Below are positions 48,524-57,318 of a stretch of DNA of 64,000 nt, one piece after another. The DNA is taken from the NCBI GenBank assembly GCA_019914995.1, contig CM034131.1, positions 2,728,001 through 2,792,000 of the forward strand, written 5' to 3'. The notes under the pieces are model-generated. The model ran no database searches. It was not told the DNA's origin and worked only from the letters and a program-made list of their open reading frames with translations. A program made the translations under genes and the position numbers. The stretch comes from Acanthochlamys bracteata (Eukaryota > Streptophyta > Magnoliopsida > Pandanales > Velloziaceae). Numbering within the stretch: position 1 is the stretch's first letter; each line of letters starts with the position of its first letter.

Positions 48524-49085
48524 GATATTTTTGTTCAAATCCCTGTTAAAAGCAGCAGCGATCTAACTAGTTCATTTCTCTTCTTCAAAATCTTTTTTTT
48601 CTTTTTTTAAATTTTGTTTTGGTTAATTTCTCACGTTGTACCCTGTGTTTTCTTATCCCGCTAGTCTTCCCTTCAAGTAAGGTCAGCGAGGCAATCAAAA
48701 AATACCTGTATTTGACGCTACGCTGTGCCGACCAGCAGCTGGATGCTACTCACGAGCTGGTCAGGGACAGGTTCCGGTCACTCTTTCGATGCCATTGGGT
48801 GGAACGGGAACCACTGAATAGGGGCGGTTTTCATCTCATCGGTGTCGTATTCCTTCATCGTTCTCCTAAAAGTCAGTCAGTCCGCTAGAAAGCCCACCCA
48901 CATGGAATCGGAACAGAATCCATAGAATCAGGCAACAGCGCTGGTTCAAGGAATTTCAAGATTGATTTGATTTCATAAAATTTTAAGAGAATTGCAGAAC
49001 TAAGGTTGAAGAGAACGGGTGATTTGAATTTAAGAAATTGTAATACGGTCTTGAAAGCTGCGAGCAAGAGAAATAATGAGGGAGT
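48524..49085. promoter_or_regulatory. Shared divergent promoter region
   Basis: The B3 gene starts at 48523 on the minus strand and a candidate gene starts at 49086 on the plus strand, so this 560-bp stretch would carry both promoters. It is GC-richer than its surroundings at 48660-48900. No core element is distinctive enough to name. Confidence 0.35.
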
Positions 49086-49440
49086 ATGACGTTCTCTTTC
49101 CCGAAACAGAAAGCCAGTAAACGCAAAGAAAAAGGAGGAACAGAAAAAGCCGAAGAACGTGAAGGTACGAACACAAAACAGACTGCATGCAGAAGATTTC
49201 TTTAATTTGTCATCAATTAATTGGTCATGAATTGAATGAACGTCTCCTCGTGGTCTTTACTTTTTCTTCTTTTATTCTGCAGGGCAACTTCTCTCACTGA
49301 AGGAGCAGGTTATCTGCGGTTTAGTCCAGTGTTGGCAGACCCAATCCGACCACCTAGGTCGACCGGAGACGAAACAAAGGATTGGTTCATGTCATCTGCA
49401 TTTAAAAAAACGGAGCAGATCGATGACAAAGAGAAGCTAA
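49086..49440 (+). CDS. Unrecognised small two-exon gene candidate
   Basis: Exon 1 (49086-49164) encodes MTFSFPKQKASKRKEKGGTE then KAEERE and ends at GAAG|GTACGA. An acceptor TATTCTGCAG precedes exon 2 at 49283. Phase-correct splicing gives GQLLSLKEQVICGLVQCWQT and stops at 49438-49440. A different frame of exon 2 is open to 49508 (ATSLTEGAGYLRFSPVLADP, later KEKLIAAISREMSSSL) and looks as protein-like. No family is recognised in either frame. It may be a fragment of a larger gene. Confidence 0.25.
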
Positions 49441-49509
49441 TTGCAGCCATTTCAAGAGAAATGAGCTCGTCGTTACAATTGTTTGGGGTTCTGGAATTGC
49501 ACGCCTGAT

Positions 49510-52500
49510 GAGATGCAGATGTTTTATATAAATCGATTATTCAAATTAAGATCTTATCGTAGCTGCAAGAACCGAACCTTACGACGATTCAAAAAACTGT
49601 CCAAATCGATGATTTTCGAACTGACCCGACGAGTCAATAGTAATATTATCAGATTTTGGTCAAAAATAAAAACCAAGCAAATTTAAAATACTTAATCCAC
49701 AAGTATATATTTCAAAACCAATATTTAATCCCCAGTAAATCACATCATCTGATTCAAGTATTACTTGAAGCAAGTAAAGGTGCAATAACAGAATAATGGT
49801 GAAAACAATAACAAAATAAACAACATTGCTTCGTCCAACGAAGGCGAGAGCAATGAATCCCAACATCCAAATGAATATTGTCTCATTCATTCGATGTCGG
49901 AATGAAGCATGACAATTTGAGGAATCTTGAACTTCTAATGAAGTTTGACATCGGATGATCGGATGGTAGACTACTAATGAAGATGCTTCTTCATATCTGT
50001 GATCACAACTATTGCAAGTTCACCAAGGTGGCGGATTCAACGCCAAGACGAGGAATAATCTAATTAATCGAGGTGGCGAAGCAGAGCAGCAGCAACAATC
50101 AGTTAGTCAAAGCTCCGGTGTAGTAAAGGATCACAGCGGCCGAATCAATCGTCGGCGGCGAGAATAAAAGAAAAATTTTTCCCGTCACTGGCCTTCATCA
50201 ACAATCATCGATTCAACCATTCAACTTCAACAAATTCAATTTTTTTCTAATACCATTTAGAAGAGTTAGATCTTCTATTCTTCCTTGTCGTCTTTAGTAC
50301 ATTAGCGCGGCTATAGAGCTCGTAGGCGGAGAAGATGCCGGCAATCAAAATTTGGTCAAGTACCAATTGATTTTAATAAGAATTTGAGATGCAGATGAGA
50401 ATACAGAGAGGGGAATGGATGCTCTAAGTTATCCGATGGAGGAGATGAGAGCAGCTGGAGGCAGCGCTAGGTCTTACCGAAGGCGGACTTGGCTACGATC
50501 TTGGTGACGGAGCTGGGTCTCGCCGGAGAGGAGAGAAGAATCCAGCTGAAGTCAAGAACGCTTAGCCAAAAAATCTCAAAAAAATGTTTAATCTAGTCGA
50601 CATTGAGAACGATTAGCTGAAGTCGAGAATGCGGCGAGCTCATCGGCGAAGACGGAGAAGTAGAGAAGCGATTAGGAATTTAGATTAGGATCGAATCGGG
50701 TTAGGTTTTTAGATTGTTTTTTTAAATATACCGGGTTGATTCTGACAGACGGATCGTTAAGCAAATTGTAGCGGGTCGAAGCGGGTTGACTATATGAACG
50801 GTGTATTTGCAGATCCATACCAATTTACTGTTTAAGTCGATGATTTTCGAATCGATCCGAATAGTCCGGTCCAATTTTGTCATCTATGGATTTTATAGAA
50901 TTGGAGATTGATTGATAGTAAAAATTAGACGCGCTAACCGTGTGTTTAGATTTTGAGTATAATAAAGTTATAAAAAATAAAAGAATTAATTTCTCTTCTT
51001 TACTTTTATTTGATAATAATTTTAAAAAGAAATTGAATAGTAATTTTACTTTCTAAAATTACTTTTATACGTAGAAAATTTGGTAACACATAAGAATCTA
51101 TTCGGATAAAATAGTAATAAGTAAGAGTAACGAGAAAACAAAAAATATAAAAGAAAGTACTATAAGTTAAGTCAAGGACATTTCAATTTTTTTACTTACT
51201 TTTCTTCATAAATTTTTATTTTGCTTTTCTAAATCAAATTAGCTAAGTTTTCATATATTTCTATTTTTATTAATATATTAAAATATTAATATATTGGTTA
51301 AGAGTTAAGACTGTGGTAGGTATGAAAACGGTTTAAAAAATTAGTTATAGTGGGGCATAAATCAAATTAAATAATTTTTTCCTTCTTTGGCAATTAAACT
51401 ATGATTCGTCGGGAAGAGCTTATAGAAATTAATTTTTTAATTTCATATTTTTAATTTTTAATAAAATTTTTTAAAATATTTTATATAATTTATTTAAAAA
51501 TATAAAAAATTTCAAATCATAAAAATATATTATTATTTATTTTTTATTTTTATAGATAAAAAATAAAACTCATTTTTTGAAATAAAACAAAAATATCTTT
51601 TACTTTAAAAAATTTCTCATAAGGACTCCTAAATATGCCCTAAATTAATATTTGGCATTGAGCTTTTTGAGCTTTTAATTTTAATTTTTAATTATATAAT
51701 TTTTAATATTTTTTTGTAATATTTTATAAAAGTTGTTTAAAATTTTCAAAAAATATGACATAGTATAACGTATGATCTTTTTGTTTATTTTTATTATTTT
51801 ATAGTTAAAAAAATAAAACTTATTTTTTCAAATATTCTCTAAATACCTTTCATTTAGATAAATTTTATTTTATAATTATTTTCAAACGTTTCTCTAAATC
51901 CATATTGAGCAAACGCACGAAATTGGAGAAGTACAAATTGCACTTATTGAGAAGGGCTTGCCTAAGCTTTTTTGATAAAGCCAATTTTGTAAGAAGCTAC
52001 AGTTGAGTAGCTGGAGAGATTTTTTAGAATGCTGCTGGTGGTTACGTCTCAAGAAAAAAAGAGTGTAGACAAGGGTGTTATTTTGGTGTAGTAATTTGTC
52101 AAGATTAATAGGTATCTCTAATGGTGAAGAGTAATCGTAGATCTAGACAATAATGTTAGACGAACCACGTAAATGTTTATGTATTTGTGGGGTAAATGTT
52201 TTTCTTGTTTATTTGTATTTGAACTTGATTGCAGAACCTAACTCTTCTCTGTGCAGAAAATAGTAAAACTCCATTCGGCTATATATCTGCCGTTTATAAC
52301 TAATTTGTTTCTATCAGGGAAACAGTGTCATTCCAGTCGTTTATACTTATGCAATTTTCGACTGACTTATTTCCGTTAAAAGTCACTTCCTCTGTTTGAG
52401 AAACTGCCTCATTCTAGTCAACTATGCTGCTAATACATTGTAGGAAGTTTGTATTCAAAATTTTCAATTAACAACTCTTAATTCATTCCTTATTTCTTGA

Positions 52501-52559
52501 GTTGCTTGTGCAGGTTTGCCATATGTGTGGGGAGCCTATCAAGTCTAATGATATCAGAC
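49510..52559. other. Intergenic, repeat-rich, no gene seen
   Basis: A word TCGATGATTTTCGAA with similar flanks occurs near 49600 and again near 50838 in the same orientation, about 1.24 kb apart. It may bound an unclassified element whose middle (49990-50700) is GC-richer. 50940-51900 consists of AT-rich blocks resembling the MITE-like blocks elsewhere (for example GGCATTGAGCTTTTTGAGC near 51652). Confidence 0.4.
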
Positions 52560-53462
52560 AACAGCTTTGTGTCTGTTGAATATCCAGAGAGGGAGCTGAT
52601 AATGATCCTACAATGATAACACCCTTTAAGCAAGCCATCAGCTACAGTTCTGAAATTGACCTTGCAGAGAAAGGCTTCACAAAAGCATCAACCACTATTC
52701 CATTTGGATATCTGAACAGACCTCCACAACTAGCCTCTCTGACAGAACTATCAGTACTATTCATGACCCAAGTACTCGTACCTGCTGTAGATGACAATCC
52801 GTACACCGAATAGTTTTCATAGAAGGTTTGTCAATTAGCTTTCCTTTAGAAAGGCACATGCAATCCTTAGCTGAAGTACACATCAATGGAGCATGTGTAT
52901 TGATATGTTCCCTCGCCAAAGCTATAACCTTACTTGCAATCTGGAAGTTCGAATCAACAATCTTTGCTACCAGAGACGATTGCATTTCTTCTCATCCACA
53001 TCAGCCAAGAAATATAAGCAAAGGTAGAAGAAGAGGCCCAACCTGAATTGATTCACTATAACTGAAAGCAAGCCGAGAAGAATATTAATAATGAAGTATA
53101 ATGTTGTTCCTTAATTTCATTTGCACTATGACAGTGTAGAAGATTGTTATGCTTTTATGTGCAGGAGTACTCCATACGTTAGACCATATAATTGATTCAA
53201 TACCTTTTCTGCTGCTAAGACACACATGCATTTTGATGAAACAGTTGAAGCTCCTTATGATGTATATGGCCAGACACAACCTGCCATGGAGACCTTTTGC
53301 CTGCCATGTAGACCTTTTGCCTTTAATCCTTGCAATTTGCAGAGCTATACGATGTTTAATATCTGAAATTGTAGCCATAGTCAATTTACCTTTGAGTGGT
53401 ACTCCCAAATATTCCACGGCAACGGTTGAAGCATAAATTCTTTGCAGCCTATTAAATGTATT
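52560..53462 (-). pseudogene. LINE polymerase 3' part: late RT and RNase H-like domain
   Basis: On the minus strand 53417-53190 reads EYLGVPLKGKLTMATISDIK and STWQAKGLHGRLCLAIYIIR, the post-palm segment of plant non-LTR reverse transcriptases (YLGVPL, then a W..K.LS..GRL block). Further down, around 52850-52570, pieces like NSTDSSVREASCGGLFRYPN and KPFSARSISEL match the RNase H-like (RVT_3) domain that ends many plant LINEs. Stops and shifts are frequent. A 21-bp direct duplication at about 53281-53322 adds seven residues within the W..K block. Confidence 0.75.
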
Positions 53463-53945
53463 TATAGATATAAAACTAGGCCAGGCTAAATGGGATGACT
53501 TGCGGCTCGGCCAATCAGCCGAGCATTGGCCCGTCCTGCTCGGTGAACCGTGACAGGACCAGATCGACCTGGCCCGATCCTACAGGTAATATCAGGCCGT
53601 CTTTGTCGTCCCGACCGACGGTTCGTCCGTCCGAATACTGTTGGTATTGACCGGTCAATATTGACAGTTGATCTGGTCAACAATAACCGTTGATTTGATC
53701 AACATTGAACGTTGACTAATTCAATTTTTAATTAAAAAATAATTTATAATAATAAAAAATATTTCAAATTTATTTTTATTTTAAAAATAAAACGAATAAA
53801 TAGATCGGATCGGACTATAAAAATTAAAATCGAGCCGGACCGACCCAAGTACTAAAGCTAGATGAGGCCAGCTCGGTCCGATGTACTCACTTGGCTCGGG
53901 ACATGCCGAGCAGGCTAGACCGGCCCGTTCATATTTGCAACTATA
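53463..53945. mobile_element. Small hAT-like element inserted in the LINE
   Basis: Flanked by AATGTATT (53455-53462) and CATGTATT (53946-53953), an 8-bp duplication with one change. The tips TATAGATATAAAACTAGGCC and, from the right, TATAGTTGCAAATATGAAC are weak inverted repeats with GGCC-rich sequence just inside, a style of plant hAT elements. Removing it with one 8-mer restores the LINE frame (SPNT then FNRLQRIYAS). 483 bp, no ORF. Confidence 0.75.
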
Positions 53946-53953
53946 CATGTATT

Positions 53954-54552
53954 GGGTGAGAATAGAACATTGGACTTGGAAAGTTCAATAAATTGAGATG
54001 GCATAGTGCAATAACTGGAGTATAGCCTTCCAAATGAGACAAAGCAGTAACAGAAGCTTGTAAGAGGAGTAAAATAGTCATCAGCTTATAACAAATGAGA
54101 AATTTGCAGGTCCATGTCTGACTTTGTAAGGTAAAAGTTATTTTATGATAGAACCTCCAAAACTAGTATCAACAAATGTGGAGAAGTGGGTCACCGTAAC
54201 TATGCCAACGAGAGTGGAAATCCACAAAGTGATTATTTTGGTGTACTTTTAAAATAAAGATTTTTTAAAATAGAAAATATTTTTATTTTTTTATTTTTTA
54301 AAATAGAAAATATTTTTATTTTTTTATTTTTTAAAATAGAAAATATTTTTATTTTTTTATTTTTAAAAAAATAAAAATATGCAATAGAAATATTTTATTA
54401 CATAAATTTTTTTTTAACTTTCTAAAATTTTAAATTAATTTTTTAAATATTTATAAATTATATATTATAAAATGTAAAATTAAAAATTAAAAAATTATTT
54501 TTTTGATAAGTTAGAATCAAACGAGAGTGCTTCTCCATAATAACCAAGGAAA
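53954..54552 (-). pseudogene. LINE reverse transcriptase, palm region with the YADD motif
   Basis: Minus-strand frames give PTSPHLLILVLEVLS, then LQISHLL*ADD near 54100, the catalytic F/YADD box of the palm with the Tyr codon turned to TAA. After a shift come FIELSKSNVLFSPNT, which join across the hAT element to the 53462-52560 part. An AT-rich insertion (about 54235-54535) interrupts the domain between the conserved KCV..V segment and RGLRQGDPLSP-like segment. Confidence 0.72.
54235..54535. mobile_element. AT-rich insertion in the LINE, with a 33-bp triplication
   Basis: An almost pure A/T block between LINE coding pieces. AAAATAGAAAATATTTTTAT begins units at 54267, 54300 and 54333, a perfect 33-bp period. 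Its ends (GGTGTACTTTTAAAATAAAG on the left, GGAGAAGCACTCTCG from the right) are at best weakly related. It resembles other AT-rich blocks of this window. No clear target duplication. Confidence 0.45.
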
Positions 54553-54590
54553 AAATAGCATCGGGTGAGTTATGTGCACATTGTGCACAT

Positions 54591-54632
54591 TGAATCACAG
54601 CCGTCGGATCAAGATCCGACGGCTGTGATTCA
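54591..54632. repeat. Perfect 20-bp-stem palindrome near the left MULE tip
   Basis: TGAATCACAGCCGTCGGATC is followed by AA and its exact reverse complement. It begins 29 bases from the element end, just after TGTGCACATTGTGCACAT. An identical stem with a TT loop is at 62829-62870. Confidence 0.95.
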
Positions 54633-55032
54633 CACGGAAGAGAAAGAAACACCTTTGCCTAGCTGAAGGGCATGTTCGTCATTCGCGTGCCCTTTCAGCC
54701 AGGCAAGTTAAATTTTTTTTTTTTTTCATTTCTCGTTCACGAGCTTTTCGTCTCCGTCCGAGCGATCGCCTCCCGATCGATTCGGCGCGGTTTGACGATC
54801 ACCGGCCCCTATTTTTCTTAATTTTTTCTCCTCTCTTCGATTCCTCGGCCAATTTTATCTTTCCTGCAACCGATAGCCACCCGTAGCTCGAACACCGCGA
54901 TGAAACATCTACGTTGCCGGCCGGCGATCGCCATTCGGAGCCCAAAAATCGTGCTGTTCTCTTCCTCACTTTCTTCTAATCGTTCTGGATTGATCGATTT
55001 CATCAATTCCGGCACCGAGCGTGTTGTCGGCG

Positions 55033-55460
55033 ATGGCGGGATCCGGTAAGCTAGGAATTTTTTTTTTTATAATCAATTTTGTCTGTTTCGTTCTCGGTTG
55101 ATCAATTTCATCAACATTCTACTTATACGCGTTCTTTTCTAATTTTTCTTGAATTTTTTTCTAGCTCGGCCGGTGCTGCCAGTGACGATGCGTTCAATAA
55201 AACTTTTGCAGGTATTCAATGTCAATTGCATGTATTTGATCTAGATTTCAATTCAATTTCTGTTTGATTTAAATTTTCTTTTTCCTGTGTTTGATTTTAA
55301 TTCCAATAGAAAAAAAATATTCCTATCGTTCCTCTGTTTTTTTTTTCAGCTCGCCATTGATGCAGTGAAGATTGCAGAAAATGAAGAACCCGAACGGAAG
55401 AGCCTACTGGTTGTTTTTATAATTATAATTTTAATTTTTATGATTGAATTCAATTATTGA
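55033..55460 (+). other. Exon/intron-like gene fragment in the left MULE arm
   Basis: After a GC-rich leader, an ATG at 55033 opens ATGGCGGGATCCG|GTAAGC (exon to 55045), then CTAG|55165-55211|GTATT, then TTTCAG|55350. In this phase the pieces join to MAGSARPVLPVTMRSIKLLQ, then LAIDAVKIAENEEPERKSLL, then a hydrophobic tail to TGA 55458-55460. Another frame of exon 2 (SAGAASDDAFNKTFA) looks more natural, so the original gene may have been spliced differently. The structure suggests a captured host 5' gene fragment or the arm's own promoter transcript. No family is recognised. Confidence 0.45.
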
Positions 55461-55479
55461 AGCTATCCAGTGAAACTGG

Positions 55480-56180
55480 ACAATAGTGGTCCACTGGACA
55501 GTGAGTGTATGATTGAATTCAATTGTTTATAACATATAAAGATTGTTGATGTTAATTCAATGGTCCACTGAATGTTCTCTTTGATTGTAAGAGTCCAGAA
55601 AGTTGTTGCAATGGCTTGGATTTGAATGGAATGTAAATGGCTTTGACATTTATAGTGAATGTAATTGTTCTCTTCAAGTGAATGCTTCTGTGAATATTTG
55701 AATGTATGTTTATAGAGAGCACAACATTTGATTGCATCTCAATGTTCTGTTTGAGTGAATGTTGGAGCAAAACAGAACTTTTGGATGCATCAGTGAATGG
55801 TTGCTTTAGGTGAATGCTCATGACGACTCTATTCAAGTGAATGTTAAATGTGCCGATCAATGAATGTTGTATGAATTCATTGGTAATGTTTTATTTAGAT
55901 GAATGCTCATTGCGAGCTATGTAATTGTGAATGTAATGCTCAAATGTGGGCTAATACAAGTGAATGCAAGTGAGCTATTCAAGTGAATGTAAGTGCAAAT
56001 GTTCATCGTAAGTTATGTAATTGTGAATATAATGCTCAAGTGGAGCTGTTTTAGTAAATGCAAGTGTGAGCTAATACCAGTGAATGTTCATAGTGTGAAT
56101 GCAATACTCAAGTGAGCTATGGTTAGCAAATGCAAATGTGACATATGTTAAAATGAATGAATGTCGATGCTGTGAATACT
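55480..56180 (+). repeat. AGTGAATG-rich degenerate array, left arm
   Basis: Short words such as AAGTGAATG, TGAATGTT and GTGAGCTA recur dozens of times with no fixed period. One unit of about 60-70 bp recurs with ATGTAATTGTGAATGTAATGC-like sequence near 55920 and 56015. The inverted counterpart is 61255-61990. Confidence 0.75.
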
Positions 56181-56219
56181 CTATTTCTATAAGATATATA
56201 TTTAGTTTTATTTCGTTGC

Positions 56220-57136
56220 GTTTTTTACTGTTTTTATTTCGCTGTTTTGTTTTACACTTTCTATTCACTTTTTTTTTTCATTATTATTTTTCAACTGTTT
56301 TTTTTTTTAATTTTTCTATTTCACTATTCTTTTCCATTGTTTTTTTTGTCTTTTTTCACTTTTTCTTTTCCACTTTTCTATTTCACTATTTTATTTCATT
56401 ATTTTTTTCACTGCTTTTTTCTACTGTTTTTTTTTTCATTGTCTTTTTTCACTATGTTTTTCCACTTTTCCATTTCACTTTTTTTTTCATTATTTTTTTT
56501 CACTTATATTTTTTACTGTTTCTTTTTTATTTTTTTATTTTACTGCTTTTTTTCACTGTTTTTTTTTCCATTATCTTCTGTCACTATTTTTTATTCATTA
56601 TTTTTTTTCACTTCTATTTTTTACTGTTTCTTTTTTATTTTTTTATTTTACTGCTTTTTTTCACTATTTTTTTTTTCATTGTCTTCTGTCACTGTTTTTT
56701 TTAATGAATTTTTTTCACTTCTATTTTTTACTATTTCTTTTTCATTTTTTTTATTTCACTGCTTTTTTTCACTGATTTTTTTTCCACTGTCTTTTCTAAC
56801 TGTTTTTTTTTCCACTTCTCGATTTCACTTTTTTTTTCATTATTTTTTTTCACTTCTATTTTTCACTGTTTCTTTTTCATTTTTTTTATTTCACTGCTTT
56901 TTTCCACTGATTTTTTTTTCATTGTCTTTTCTCATTGTTTTTTTTTCCACATCTCCATTTCACAGTTTTTTTTTCATTATTTTTTTCACTTCTATTTTTC
57001 ACTATTTTGGCTTTTCTCATTTTTGTTATTTCACTGTTTTTTTCAACTGATTTTTTTCTCATTGTTTTTTCTTCCACATTTTCCATATCACTATTTTTTT
57101 TAATTTTTATTTCACTGCTTTGTTCACTGTTTTGGC
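56220..57136 (+). repeat. Pyrimidine-rich tandem array, left arm
   Basis: More than 900 bases almost entirely of T and C with regular CA in CACT and CATT words. A higher-order unit is marked by CACTT.TATTTTT at 56501, 56609, 56716, 56851 and 56987 (periods near 107 and 136). Phe/Ser-rich ORFs across it are a by-product of the composition. Confidence 0.85.
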
Positions 57137-57318
57137 TTAAATCTTTTTTTATTTCACTTCAATTTTTCTTTCACTATGTGGAAGTGCAAACAGAATTGAA
57201 TATCATAGCTATATATAACAAATTGTTCCCTATACAATACAACTTAATAAGATTGGATACAACATCCAAACGTTTCCAAAAAATGGCAAAAAAAAAATAT
57301 CATCTTACTCTAAACGAG

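Larger units (their letters stand above)
54562..57136 (+). repeat. Left terminal inverted arm of the MULE
   Basis: Inverted copy of 60598-62899. From the tip inward: hairpin palindrome, T-run, GC-rich promoter-like segment, exon-like ATG segment, AGTGAATG-rich array, and pyrimidine-rich array ending near CACTGTTTTGGCT. Unique segments of the arms are nearly identical, for example the 60 bases before the ATG at 55033. Confidence 0.9.

Noticed and set aside
54818..55015. 65-residue ORF MPELMKSINPERLEESEEEN, present in both MULE arms
   Set aside because: Duplicated only because the arms are copies. It overlaps the leader of the inward-facing segment and has no independent support.
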